NCBI RefSeq assembly: GCF_030268965.1
Contig: NZ_BSSE01000004.1
Location: 1 to 64,000, forward strand
Length of the DNA stretch: 64,000 bases
Direction of reading: 5' to 3'
Origin: Microtetraspora sp. NBRC 16547
Lineage (GTDB): Bacteria; Actinomycetota; Actinomycetes; Streptosporangiales; Streptosporangiaceae
Under the pieces are notes generated by a model. It had not been told where the DNA came from and did no database searches. It saw only the letters and a list, made by a program, of their open reading frames with translations. Position numbers and translations under genes: made by a program. Each line of letters starts with the position of its first letter. Position 1 is the first letter of the stretch. This document shows, in pieces, positions 41,859-50,563 of this stretch.

Positions 41859-43571
41859 CTAATAGGGGTTCGTCAGCGGTTTGGTGTCGTCCCGCCGCGG
41901 CCGTAGCGGCTCGTGCGGGACGACGGGGGTGACGTCGGGGTCGGCGGAGTCGGCGGGGGTGACGTCGGAGTCCACGTGCGGGGTCCACGCCGTGCCCTGC
42001 GACGGCGCCGTCTCGTCGTCTGGTGCGTCCGGTGGCGTACCGCCGCCCTCGGGGGCTCGCCGCGCCGCGGCGGCGAGCCGGGTCCGCCGCCGGATGAGGA
42101 GCCAGACGAAGGTGACGGCGAGCCCGGCGGAGACCACCGCGAGCCCGGCCGGGCCGTGCGCGGACAGCGACATCACGAGGCCGACCAGGCCGCCGAACAC
42201 CCAGGCGATCTGGAGCAGCGCCTCGGTGACGCCGAACGTCGAGGACCGCACCTCCTCGGCGATCTCCCGCTGCACGATCGCGTCCAGCGCGAGCTTGCCG
42301 AGCCCCTGGGCGAAGGCCGCCACCAGTGCCACGACGACCGCCGTCCACAACGTGAAGTAGACCGTCGTGACGATCGTCGCGACGGTGGCCAGGGCGAGCG
42401 TGCCCAGCACGATGATCTGGGGAGAGCGCGACCGCGTCCACGAGGCGACGGCCGCTCCGAGAAAGCCGCCTCCTCCGGCGGCGACGGCGAGCAGGCCGAG
42501 CGTGATGTGCGGGGCCAGGCCGGGGATGTTGCCGTCCTGCACGAGGAAGAGCAGGAAGAAGACGAGGAATCCGGCCTGTACGCGGATCGCGGCGTTCGCC
42601 CGCATGGCCTCGCCGACGATCGGCCCGACCTGGACCAGCTCGCGCCAGCGGGTTCGCGACCGGACCTTGTCACCCTGGCTGATTCCTTGGCCGGTCCCCT
42701 GATCGATCCCACGGTCGCCGCCGGTCGGGCCGGGGTGGGGGCCGCCCGGCGTGCCGGTGGCCGGGGCGGTGTGCGGAGAGGGCTCCGCGTCTGCGCCGGG
42801 CTCGGGATCGGGGGCGAGGTCGCTTTCGAGATCGGGGGAGTCGACGTGCCGCGGCAGCCGTACGGCGGCGACGCCCGCGACGAGGAAGAGCGCCGTGGTG
42901 GCGCGCAGGACCCAGTCGGCCCCCAACCAGGCGGTCAGCCCGGTGGCGACGCCCGCCGCGGCGCCCGCGGAGACCAGCGCGAACAACGCCACCCGGGCAT
43001 TCGCCGCGACCAGGGTGATGTCGGCGGGCAGCACGCTCGGCATGATCGCGGCCCGGGACACGTTGTAGGCCTTCGACAGAACCAGTACGGCGAGGGCCGC
43101 GGGAAAGAGCGTGAGCGCGTCGGACGGCCGGATCGCCGCCGCCATGCCCCAGCACAGGAGCCCGCGCGCGAACAGCGTTCCCGCCATGACATAACGGCGG
43201 CCGGAGCGGAAGCGGTCGAGCACCGGGCCCACGAAGGGCGCGACCACCGTGAACGGGACCATCGTGATCAGGAGGTACAGCGCGACCTGGCCGCGCGCCT
43301 GACCGACCGGCAGCTTGAAGAACAGCGCCCCCGCCAGCGCCACGGTGACGAGCGCGTCGCCCGCCGAGTGCGCTGAGGTGAGCTCGATCAGGCGGCCGAG
43401 CCCGGTGCGCCCCGCCCCCTGGGCGTGGGTGAGCCGCCGCGTCGCCTGCCCGAGACTCCGGGTTCCCTGCCCGATCCGCCGGCCGGCGTACGCGACGGAC
43501 CGGCCCGCCCGGCGGGACGCTCCCGCGGTGGTCTGGCTCGCGCGCCGTACTCGGTTCCAGGCATTCCCCAC
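41859..43571 (-). CDS. MFS transporter, actinobacterial conserved type
   Basis: A 570-residue major facilitator protein. An unusual N-terminal region of about 60 residues is rich in Arg/Ser/Gly (RRASQTTAGASRRAGRSVAY); then come 12 predicted helices. The helix 6-7 loop is long, polar and rich in Pro/Gly (about residues 255-308). The C-terminal tail of about 75 residues is acidic/Pro-rich with DVTPADSADPDVTP repeats. This gene and DUF3027 form a conserved pair in Streptomyces-like genomes. Substrate unknown. It is divergent from DUF3027 by 87 bp, so they may share a control region. Confidence 0.88.
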   Translation of the reverse strand: MGNAWNRVRRASQTTAGASRRAGRSVAYAGRRIGQGTRSLGQATRRLTHAQGAGRTGLGRLIELTSAHSAGDALVTVALAGALFFKLPVGQARGQVALYLLITMVPFTVVAPFVGPVLDRFRSGRRYVMAGTLFARGLLCWGMAAAIRPSDALTLFPAALAVLVLSKAYNVSRAAIMPSVLPADITLVAANARVALFALVSAGAAAGVATGLTAWLGADWVLRATTALFLVAGVAAVRLPRHVDSPDLESDLAPDPEPGADAEPSPHTAPATGTPGGPHPGPTGGDRGIDQGTGQGISQGDKVRSRTRWRELVQVGPIVGEAMRANAAIRVQAGFLVFFLLFLVQDGNIPGLAPHITLGLLAVAAGGGGFLGAAVASWTRSRSPQIIVLGTLALATVATIVTTVYFTLWTAVVVALVAAFAQGLGKLALDAIVQREIAEEVRSSTFGVTEALLQIAWVFGGLVGLVMSLSAHGPAGLAVVSAGLAVTFVWLLIRRRTRLAAAARRAPEGGGTPPDAPDDETAPSQGTAWTPHVDSDVTPADSADPDVTPVVPHEPLRPRRDDTKPLTNPY

Positions 43572-43658
43572 GAAGACGACTCCCTTCCCAACTGGGGAAT
43601 TCCAGTTCTACCCACAGATCAGGGTGCCGTCTGCTCGCGGAGTGGGTGAAAATGGAGT

Positions 43659-44525
43659 GTGAGTCGCATCCGAACCCGAAGCACCGCAGCGGACCAGGCA
43701 TGTGTTGCGGCCGTCGACCTGGCTCGCCGGGCCGTCGAGGAGGTCGCCCGGCCCGCGGAGGTGGGCGAGCACCTCGGCTTCGACAGCGAGGGTGACCGCA
43801 TCGTCACGCACTTCTTCGATTGTCTTGATCGAGCGTACAAGGGCTGGCGCTGGGCCGTCACCGTCGTCCGCGCGGCGCGGGCGCGTGTTGTGACGGTGAG
43901 CGAGACCGTGCTGCTACCCGGATCGGGCGCGCTGCTCGCGCCGAGCTGGGTGCCGTGGAACCAGCGGCTCCTCCCCGGAGACCTCGGCGTGGGCGACCTG
44001 CTGCCGGCCGAGGCCGACGACGACCGGCTGGCCCCCGGCTTCACCGCCACGGACGACGACTCCGACCGTCAGATGATCTTCGAGTACGGCCTGGGCAGGG
44101 CTCGGGTGCTCTCGCCGCTCGGCCGCGATCTCGCGGTGCGCCGTTGGTACTCCGGCGACGCCGGCCCGCACAGCCCCATCGCGCACGCGGCTCCGGCCCA
44201 GTGCTCCACGTGCGGGTTCTTCTGGCCGCTCGCGGGCGCGCTGCGGCTCGGGTTCGGCGTCTGCACGAACGAGTACGCCCCGGACGACGGCCGCGTGGTC
44301 GCGGCCGACCACGGATGCGGGGCCCACTCCGAGGCCACCACCGTGCCCTCGATGATCGTCGATCAGCCGCCGCCGATCCTCGACGACCTGGGATACGACC
44401 TGCTTCCCGCCGAGGCGGAGGAGGAGGGGGCGGCCGGGGCCGAGGGCGTCGTGCCCAATGGCGGCCCCGCCGAGTCCGCCGGCTCCGTGGACGAGTCCGA
44501 CTCGGAACCGCTCGGCCACTCCTGA
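43659..44525 (+). CDS. DUF3027 protein
   Basis: A 288-residue actinobacterial protein of unknown function. The N-terminal part includes AADQACVAAVDLARRAVEEV and the segment HFFDCLDRAYKGWRWAVTVV. The central part has a Trp-containing LAPSWVPWNQRLLPGDLGVG. The second half has a zinc-ribbon-like CSTCGFFWPL, then FGVCTNEYAPDDGRVV and DHGCGAHSE, giving four Cys and a His that could bind zinc. The last 50 residues are acidic and disordered. The start is GTG 43659. No enzymatic residues can be assigned. Confidence 0.88.
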   Translation: MSRIRTRSTAADQACVAAVDLARRAVEEVARPAEVGEHLGFDSEGDRIVTHFFDCLDRAYKGWRWAVTVVRAARARVVTVSETVLLPGSGALLAPSWVPWNQRLLPGDLGVGDLLPAEADDDRLAPGFTATDDDSDRQMIFEYGLGRARVLSPLGRDLAVRRWYSGDAGPHSPIAHAAPAQCSTCGFFWPLAGALRLGFGVCTNEYAPDDGRVVAADHGCGAHSEATTVPSMIVDQPPPILDDLGYDLLPAEAEEEGAAGAEGVVPNGGPAESAGSVDESDSEPLGHS

Positions 44526-44742
44526 TCGACGCTCCGCCGGCGGGCCGGGCCGCGTCCCGGGGCCTACGGCCGACATTCCCGGGCCCCGCGGAAGGTCCGA
44601 GCCTGCGAGGAGTTTTCGTGGGTGGGGCGACAACGCGGCGAGGTGCCACCCTGGGCGACGCGACGGGGCAAAGACTGACGGGCGGGGCACTAAGGTACGT
44701 CCGGACGTGGCGGCGAGATCTGGGACCTTGGGGGCTCTAGAG

Positions 44743-47700
44743 ATGAACGACTCCTTCGGCACCGCGCGGATGCGCGACACCGTTCTCGCGGCGTGGACGG
44801 CGTCTCCCGCCCGGTTCCGCGAGGACGCCAACGCGGAGGAGGATTTCGCGCTCGGCGGCTACCGGGACCGGCTGGTCGTCGAGCTGGCGCAGAACGCGGC
44901 GGACGCCGCGCTGCGCGCCGGGTCGCCCGGTCACCTGCGGCTGACCCTGCGTGACGGCGTCCTCTTCGCCGCCAACACCGGAGCCCCGCTGGACGCCGAG
45001 GGCGTGGAGGGCCTGTCCACGCTCCGGGTGTCCGGCAAGAAGGACGAGACCGGCGCCGTCGGCCGGTTCGGGGTCGGCTTCGCCGCCGTGGTCTCGGTGT
45101 GCGACTCCCCGTCGATCACGTCCCGCGAGACGGGCGGCGTGCGCTGGTCCCGGGAGGAGACCGCCGCGCTGGTGGCCGAAAGGCCCGCGCTGGCCGCCGA
45201 GCTGACCGGGCGCGAGGGGCACGTGCCCCTGCTCCGGCTGCCCTTCCCCGGCGAGCCCGCCGACGTGCCGGACGGTTTCGACACGCTCGTACGGCTCCCG
45301 CTCCGGGATGAGGCGGCGGAGCGGGCGGTGCGCCGGATGCTGCGGGAGGCGGGCCCGGCGCTGCCGCTGGCCATGCCGGCGCTGGCCACCATCGAGATCG
45401 AGCTCGACGGCGAGACCCGCACGATCTCCGCCGACGGCTGGCACTGCGTCACCGCCTCCGGGTCGTTCACCCCGAAGCAGGTGGCCGAGCTGTTCGCCGA
45501 CCGTCCCACCGAGGAGCGTGCCCGGCCGTACTGGCAGGTCCGCTGGGCGGTCCCGGCGACGGCGTCTGGCGAGCCGCGCCCGCTGCCGGACGACGTGCCG
45601 CCCGTCGTGCACGCGCCGACGCCGAGCGACGAGCCGCTCGACCTGCCCGCGCTGCTGATCGCCACCCTGCCGATGGCCACCGACCGGCGGCACGCCGCTC
45701 CCGGCCCGCTGGCGGACTTCCTGGTCGAGGGGGCGGCGGACGCGTACGTCGAACTGCTGGCGTCGCTGCCGCGCACGCCGCGACTGCTCGACCTGGTGCC
45801 GGGACTCATCGGCAAGGGCGAGCTGGACGCGCGGATCCGCCGCGCGATCCTGCGCCGCCTGCCGGACGTCCCCCTGCTGCCGGCCGTCTCCGCGCCCGAG
45901 GAGGGGCAGGACGGCACGCCCGGGACGGCAGGGACGGCCGATGCGGCGCCCGCGCCACGGGCCGAGCTCGTGGACGGCGGATCGGGTTGGCTGGTGGCCG
46001 GTCGCGAGGCCAGGGCCGTGGCCGGACCGGCGGAGTTCCTGGAGAAGATCGCCGACATGGTGCCCGGGCTGCTGCCCGCGGGCTGGCCGGTCCGCCATCC
46101 GGCCCTGACCGCCCTCGGCGTACGGCGGGTCGAGCTGGCCGACGTGATCGACATGCTTTCCGGTGACGCGGTGAAGGACAGGGAGCCCGCGTGGTGGCGG
46201 TCGCTCTACGAGGTGCTGCCCGCGGACGATCCGGAAGCGGTCGGCGCGGTTCCCGTGCCGCTGGCCGACGGCCGGCTGGTGCGCGGGCCCCGCGGCACGC
46301 TCGCCCTGACGAACGGCTCAGGCGAGGGCGAGGGCCCGCTCGACCCGTCCGTCCTCGCGCCGCTGGGCCTGCGCGTCGTGCATCCTGACGCCATGCACCC
46401 GCTGCTGCTGCGGCTGGGGGCGGCCGAGGCGACGCCCCGCACCGTCCTGGAGGACCCGCTCACCCATGCCGCGGTGACCGAGTCGCTGGACAGCGCCGAT
46501 CCCGAGCCGGTGGCGCAGGCCGTGCTCGCCCTCGTCGAGGCGGCCGGGCTGTCGGCGGGAGAGGCTCCGTGGCTGGCCGACCTGGCGCTGCGCGGCGCGG
46601 ACGGCGAGCTGTATCCCGCGGGTGACCTGCTGCTGGCCGAGGGGTCCCTGGTCTCGCTGATCGACCAGGACGTGCCGTTCGGCGTCGCGGCGCCCGACCT
46701 GGTGGAGCGGTACGGCACGCACGTTCTCGCGGCGGCCGGCGTCCTTGACGGCTTCGCCGTGGTGAACGACGCCGATGTGCTGCTCGACCCCGAGGAGTGC
46801 GACCACGATCTTGACCGGGAGGACGAGTGGCTGGAGGCGGTGCTCGACCTGCTGCCGGAGCTCGACGTCCCTCCCGTCGCCCGGGAGTTCACCGCCGTCC
46901 GCGATCTGGAGTACGTCGCCGACTGGCCGGCGGCGCTCGCGCTCCTGTCCCGGCCGCCGCTGCGCGCCGCCCTGCAGCCGCTTCGCGTGCTGGTCGCGGG
47001 TGAGGTCGTCGAGGTGCCGTCGTACACCGCGTGGTGGCTGTCCAGCCATCCGGTGCTCGACGGCAGGCGGCCGACGTCCCTGCGGCTTCCCGGCGGCGAC
47101 CCGCTCCTGTTCGGCCTGTACGGCGACGCGCCCGCCGGGGTGGACGAGGTCGCGTTGACGATGATCGGGGTCCGGTCGTCCCTGGCCGAGTTGCTGGCGT
47201 CCCACGGCGGCCCGGACCAGCTGCTCGACCTGATGGCCGATCCCTCGATCGAGGTGGACCGGGCGCAGCTCCGCGCCCTGTGGATCGCCCTGGCGGCGGT
47301 CGATCCGGCACGGGTGCGTCCGCCGTCGGCGGTGCGTGCCGTACTGGACGGGGCCATCGTGGTGGCGGACGTCGAGGACGGGCGCGTCCTCGACGGGCCG
47401 AACTCGGAGGAACCGGAAGAGGGGCCGGGCGAGCCGGTGGTGGTGGAGGCGCCGGACCTGCTCGCCCTGGTGGCGGAGCGGCCGCTGGTGCTCGCGCCCT
47501 TCGACCTGGCCGAGGTGCTGTCGGAGGTGCTCGACCTGCCGCTCGCGGGTGAGCTGGCGAACGGCGTGGTCACGTCGTCGGGCCAGGAGCGGCCGGTGCC
47601 CGCGGAGGTGCGCTCGCTGCTGCCGTCGGCTCCGCTGAGCTACGTCGAGCACGGCGAGCTGCTGGTGGACGGCAGGCCGGTGCCGTGGCGTTTCTTCGAG

Positions 47701-47850
47701 GGGAAGGTCCACGCGTCGGGGGTCGAGGGCCTGGCCCGGGGGCTCGCGTGGGCGTCCGGGCAGTGGGGCGACCGGCTCGCCGTCGCGGCGCTCCTACGCG
47801 ATCCGGCGCGGGTCCCGCTGCTGCTCGCCGAGGCGGATCTGGACTCCTGA
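44743..47850 (+). CDS. Sacsin/Hsp90-like GHKL ATPase
   Basis: A 1035-residue protein of actinomycetes with a GHKL (Hsp90/MutL-type) ATP-binding domain at the N-terminus: the Asn-bearing motif LVVELAQNAADAALRAG (about residues 45-61), FAANTGAPLDAEGVEGLSTL, and the Gly-rich lid GAVGRFGVGFAAVVSVCDS. The remaining 800 residues are repeats of a mixed helical region with no recognised motif, apparently of the sacsin-related type. It starts at ATG 44743 (MNDSFGTARMRDTV); the upstream in-frame extension is unlike the family. Expected role: an ATP-driven chaperone or conformational switch in the cytoplasm, inferred from the fold only. It follows DUF3027 on the same strand by 217 bp. Confidence 0.85.
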   Translation: MNDSFGTARMRDTVLAAWTASPARFREDANAEEDFALGGYRDRLVVELAQNAADAALRAGSPGHLRLTLRDGVLFAANTGAPLDAEGVEGLSTLRVSGKKDETGAVGRFGVGFAAVVSVCDSPSITSRETGGVRWSREETAALVAERPALAAELTGREGHVPLLRLPFPGEPADVPDGFDTLVRLPLRDEAAERAVRRMLREAGPALPLAMPALATIEIELDGETRTISADGWHCVTASGSFTPKQVAELFADRPTEERARPYWQVRWAVPATASGEPRPLPDDVPPVVHAPTPSDEPLDLPALLIATLPMATDRRHAAPGPLADFLVEGAADAYVELLASLPRTPRLLDLVPGLIGKGELDARIRRAILRRLPDVPLLPAVSAPEEGQDGTPGTAGTADAAPAPRAELVDGGSGWLVAGREARAVAGPAEFLEKIADMVPGLLPAGWPVRHPALTALGVRRVELADVIDMLSGDAVKDREPAWWRSLYEVLPADDPEAVGAVPVPLADGRLVRGPRGTLALTNGSGEGEGPLDPSVLAPLGLRVVHPDAMHPLLLRLGAAEATPRTVLEDPLTHAAVTESLDSADPEPVAQAVLALVEAAGLSAGEAPWLADLALRGADGELYPAGDLLLAEGSLVSLIDQDVPFGVAAPDLVERYGTHVLAAAGVLDGFAVVNDADVLLDPEECDHDLDREDEWLEAVLDLLPELDVPPVAREFTAVRDLEYVADWPAALALLSRPPLRAALQPLRVLVAGEVVEVPSYTAWWLSSHPVLDGRRPTSLRLPGGDPLLFGLYGDAPAGVDEVALTMIGVRSSLAELLASHGGPDQLLDLMADPSIEVDRAQLRALWIALAAVDPARVRPPSAVRAVLDGAIVVADVEDGRVLDGPNSEEPEEGPGEPVVVEAPDLLALVAERPLVLAPFDLAEVLSEVLDLPLAGELANGVVTSSGQERPVPAEVRSLLPSAPLSYVEHGELLVDGRPVPWRFFEGKVHASGVEGLARGLAWASGQWGDRLAVAALLRDPARVPLLLAEADLDS

Positions 47851-47874
47851 GAACCGCGGGTGGTGGATCCCCGT

Positions 47875-48087
47875 CTAGTGCCGGCGGCGGTCGCGGCGGC
47901 GGAGGTAGGCGAGGCCGAACACGCCGAGTCCGACCCCCGCCGCGCAGGTCCACAGCCACCGGGTCTCCTCCGGACGCACGATGAGCAGCGCGACCAGCGC
48001 GACCAGCCACAACGCCGTCCCGGTGAGGACGGTGGCGGTGTCGTTGGTCTTGATCGGCTGGAGGTCCGGCCGGGGCTGCTGGCTCAC
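47875..48087 (-). CDS. DUF2530 small membrane protein
   Basis: A 70-residue actinobacterial membrane protein. The family opening PRPDLQPIKTNDTATVLTGT is followed by two hydrophobic helices (ALWLVALVALLIV and WTCAAGVGLGVFGLAYL) and a basic tail RRRDRRRH. The GTG at 48087 (VSQQPRPD) is used as start. Function unknown. It is convergent with the sacsin-like gene (24-bp gap). Confidence 0.82.
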   Translation of the reverse strand: MSQQPRPDLQPIKTNDTATVLTGTALWLVALVALLIVRPEETRWLWTCAAGVGLGVFGLAYLRRRDRRRH

Positions 48088-48405
48088 GGGACCCAAGCTT
48101 AAAGCCCCCGCAAACCGAGGGGCGCGGAGCAACCGGGGCGAGGGCGTCCGGCCCGCCGAGCGTGGTGCGCCGGCCGTACGGGTGATCTGCAGGTACGACT
48201 ACATCATGATGGGCTTGCTCGAGCACGAGCTGCGGTAGGGGGCGCCGGGGAGCGGGGGCCGCGTGAAGATCGTTTATGATCGTACGATTCCGGGAGAACG
48301 GGGCATCTCGCCCTAGGCCGTAAAATATGCACAAATCGGTCACGGAACCGTCACACTGATCACCAAACTCTTCTCGCAGGTCATCCCGCCTGCCACTCTT
48401 CGCGC
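48088..48405. promoter_or_regulatory. Divergent control region with palindrome
   Basis: About 320 bases between DUF2530 and the purine-permease gene, no gene seen. It holds a perfect 10-bp palindrome ATCGTACGAT (48279-48288), itself flanked by GATCGTTTATGATCGT, which is a good operator candidate for the permease. A purine riboswitch signature is not visible. Confidence 0.4.
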
Positions 48406-49890
48406 GTGAGTAACAGCATGAATCCTCGAGCCACTGGCTTTCTTGATCGTTTCTTCTTTATCTCAGAGCGTGGCTCGACCATCGGCCAGGAGGTACGCGG
48501 CGGGTTCGCCACCTTCTTCACGATGGCGTACATCGTCGTTCTCAACCCCATCATCATCGGCACGGTCACCGACAAGACCAACAGCGTCCTCGGGGGCGGC
48601 ACCGACCCCAACTTCCCGATGATCGCGGCGGCCACCGCCTTCGCGGCCGGAATCCTGACGATCGCGATGGGCGTGTTCGGCCGCGTGCCGCTGGCTCTGG
48701 CGACGGGCCTCGGCCTGAACGCGTTCGTGGCCTTCGGCATCGCCACCCAGATGACCTGGGCGGACGCCATGGGCCTCGTGGTGCTCGAAGGCCTCGTGAT
48801 CGCGATCCTTGTGCTCACCGGGTTCCGGGTCGCCGTGTTCAACGCCATCCCGGCCCAGTTGAAGACCGCGATCAGCGTGGGCATCGGCTTGTTCATCGCG
48901 CTGATCGGGTTCGTCGACGCGGGCTTCGTCCGCCGCATCCCCGACGCCGCGAACACCACCGTCCCCGTGAAGTTGGGCGCTCTCGGTAACGGCTCGCTCA
49001 CCGGTTGGCCCACGCTGGTCTTCGTCGTCGGCCTGATCGTGACCGCGTTCCTGATCGCGCGCAGGGTCAAGGGCGCCATCCTGATGGGCATCGTCGGCAC
49101 CACGATCCTGTCGATCGTCGTGGAGGCCATCGGCAAGATCGGTCCGCAGATGGCGCAGGGTCAGCCGGTCAACCCCAGTGGCTGGGCGCTGAACGTGCCG
49201 CAGTGGCCCTCGACCGTGCTGGAGTTCCCGGACCTGTCGCTGCTCGGCCACTTCAACCTGTTCGGCGGCTTCGCGAAGATCGGCGGCGTCGCGGCGATCC
49301 TGCTCGTCTTCACCCTGCTGCTCGCCGACTTCTTCGACACCATGGGCACCATCGTCGGCGTCGGCCAGCAGGCCGGCCTGGTCGCGCCCGATGGCACGAT
49401 GGAGCGGACCCGGGCGATCCTGATGGTCGACTCCCTCGCGGCGGCCGGCGGTGGCGCGGCCGGCATCTCGTCGAACACCACCTACGTCGAGTCCGCCGCC
49501 GGTGTCGGTGAGGGCGCCAGGACCGGTCTGGCCAGCGTGGTCACCGGCCTCCTGTTCCTCCTCGCGATGTTCTTCGCGCCGCTGACGAAGGTCGTGCCGT
49601 CCGAGGCGGCGACTCCGGCGCTGGTCATCGTCGGCTTCCTGATGATGACGCAGATCAGGGAGATCGACTTCAGCGACTACGAGATCGCGATCCCGGCCTT
49701 CCTCACGATCGTGCTGATCCCGTTCACGTACTCGATCACGGCGGGCATCGGCGCCGGGTTCATCACCTACGTGTTCATCAAGACGATGAAGGGCCACGCG
49801 CGGCAGATCCACCCGCTGCTCTGGGTCGTCGCGGCGCTCTTCCTCGTCTACTTCACCGTGGAGCCGATCAGGTCCCTCCTCGGTCTCTGA
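48406..49890 (+). CDS. NCS2-family purine permease (AzgA type)
   Basis: A 494-residue proton-coupled nucleobase permease. The N-terminus includes STIGQEVRGGFATFFTMAYI, the AzgA hallmark. Helix-3 motif ALATGLGLNAFVAFGI and the middle DFFDTMGTIVGVGQQAGL are the substrate-site signatures of the AzgA branch, which takes up adenine, guanine and hypoxanthine. About 12-14 helices are predicted and the length is typical. No purine-catabolic gene is adjacent. A terminator follows. Confidence 0.93.
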   Translation: MSNSMNPRATGFLDRFFFISERGSTIGQEVRGGFATFFTMAYIVVLNPIIIGTVTDKTNSVLGGGTDPNFPMIAAATAFAAGILTIAMGVFGRVPLALATGLGLNAFVAFGIATQMTWADAMGLVVLEGLVIAILVLTGFRVAVFNAIPAQLKTAISVGIGLFIALIGFVDAGFVRRIPDAANTTVPVKLGALGNGSLTGWPTLVFVVGLIVTAFLIARRVKGAILMGIVGTTILSIVVEAIGKIGPQMAQGQPVNPSGWALNVPQWPSTVLEFPDLSLLGHFNLFGGFAKIGGVAAILLVFTLLLADFFDTMGTIVGVGQQAGLVAPDGTMERTRAILMVDSLAAAGGGAAGISSNTTYVESAAGVGEGARTGLASVVTGLLFLLAMFFAPLTKVVPSEAATPALVIVGFLMMTQIREIDFSDYEIAIPAFLTIVLIPFTYSITAGIGAGFITYVFIKTMKGHARQIHPLLWVVAALFLVYFTVEPIRSLLGL

Positions 49891-49932
49891 CCGGCCCCAC
49901 CTCGTCGTACGCTGACGCCGTACGCACACGCG

Positions 49933-49970
49933 CGCGACCCCCGCGGTCCTTCCGCGAGGGTCGCGTTTTG
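49933..49970 (+). terminator. Permease-gene terminator
   Basis: A stem of 13 pairs with one mismatch (CGCGACCC-CCGCGG 49933-49946 with CCGCG-A-GGGTCGCG 49952-49965), loop TCCTT, then TTTTGCGTTT. It lies 43 bp past the stop. Confidence 0.85.
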
Positions 49971-50000
49971 CGTTTCTTGACGGAACCCTGACCCCCGGAA

Positions 50001-50047
50001 TACCGGCGACGCCGGTATAGTTAGCAAAGGTAATGACGCATGCTAAC
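50001..50047 (+). promoter_or_regulatory. MarR promoter with overlapping operators
   Basis: A -10-like TATAGT (50015-50020) lies between two perfect inverted repeats: TACCGGC/GCCGGTA (50001-50017) and GTTAGCA/TGCTAAC (50020-50026, 50041-50047). The second spans the ribosome site AAAGG and the ATG at 50040. This layout suits autorepression by the MarR protein. A matching -35 at standard spacing is not obvious. Confidence 0.55.
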
Positions 50048-50501
50048 GAACGAACCCAAGACAGAACCGATCGCGAACCTACGCACCGACGCAGGGCTGG
50101 CGTCCGCGCTGCGCGTGTCCCTGGCACGGCTGAATCGACGGCTGCGCAAGCAGGCCGCGCAGCACTCCTTGACCCCCACCCAGCTCGCGACGCTGGCCGC
50201 CGTCGAGCGGCACACCGCGATGACGCCCGGCGAGCTGGCGGAGCACGAGAAGGTGCAACCACCCTCGATGACTCGCGTCATCGCAAAACTGGAGGAGCGC
50301 GGCCTGCTGGCACGCAGCCCCCACCCCAAGGACCGGCGGCAGGTCACCCTGAGTGTGACGGCCGAGGGAGCGACGCTCCTCAAGGAGGAGCGGCGGACCA
50401 AGGAGGCATGGCTGGCCCGGCAGCTGAAGGGGCTGACGGCCGAGGAGAGGGCGACGCTGAGGGCGGCGGCGCCGATCCTGGAGAAACTCTCCAAGACCTG
50501 A
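50040..50501 (+). CDS. MarR-family transcriptional regulator
   Basis: A 153-residue winged-helix dimer. Helix-turn-helix: AEHEKVQPPSMTRVIAKLEERGLLAR (within about residues 68-93), then the wing SPHPKDRRQVTLSVT with the conserved DRR, then the dimerisation helix. It probably represses itself and the following MFS gene, whose start lies 62 bp downstream, and would be released by an exported compound. The ATG at 50040 sits within an inverted repeat, consistent with autoregulation. Confidence 0.93.
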   Translation: MLTNEPKTEPIANLRTDAGLASALRVSLARLNRRLRKQAAQHSLTPTQLATLAAVERHTAMTPGELAEHEKVQPPSMTRVIAKLEERGLLARSPHPKDRRQVTLSVTAEGATLLKEERRTKEAWLARQLKGLTAEERATLRAAAPILEKLSKT

Positions 50502-50563
50502 CCGGAGCCGGGGAAGCCGCCGGGGAAAGCGGTAAGGCCGATCCCGCACCCCCGCGCGGCGGC

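Noticed and set aside
44737-47712. Long minus-strand frames opposite the sacsin-like ATPase
   Set aside because: Composition is Arg/Gln/Gly-rich without domains, whereas the plus frame shows a clear GHKL ATP site.
48238-48405. Purine riboswitch before the nucleobase permease
   Set aside because: The conserved loop-loop and core sequences of purine aptamers are not present; only a palindrome was found.
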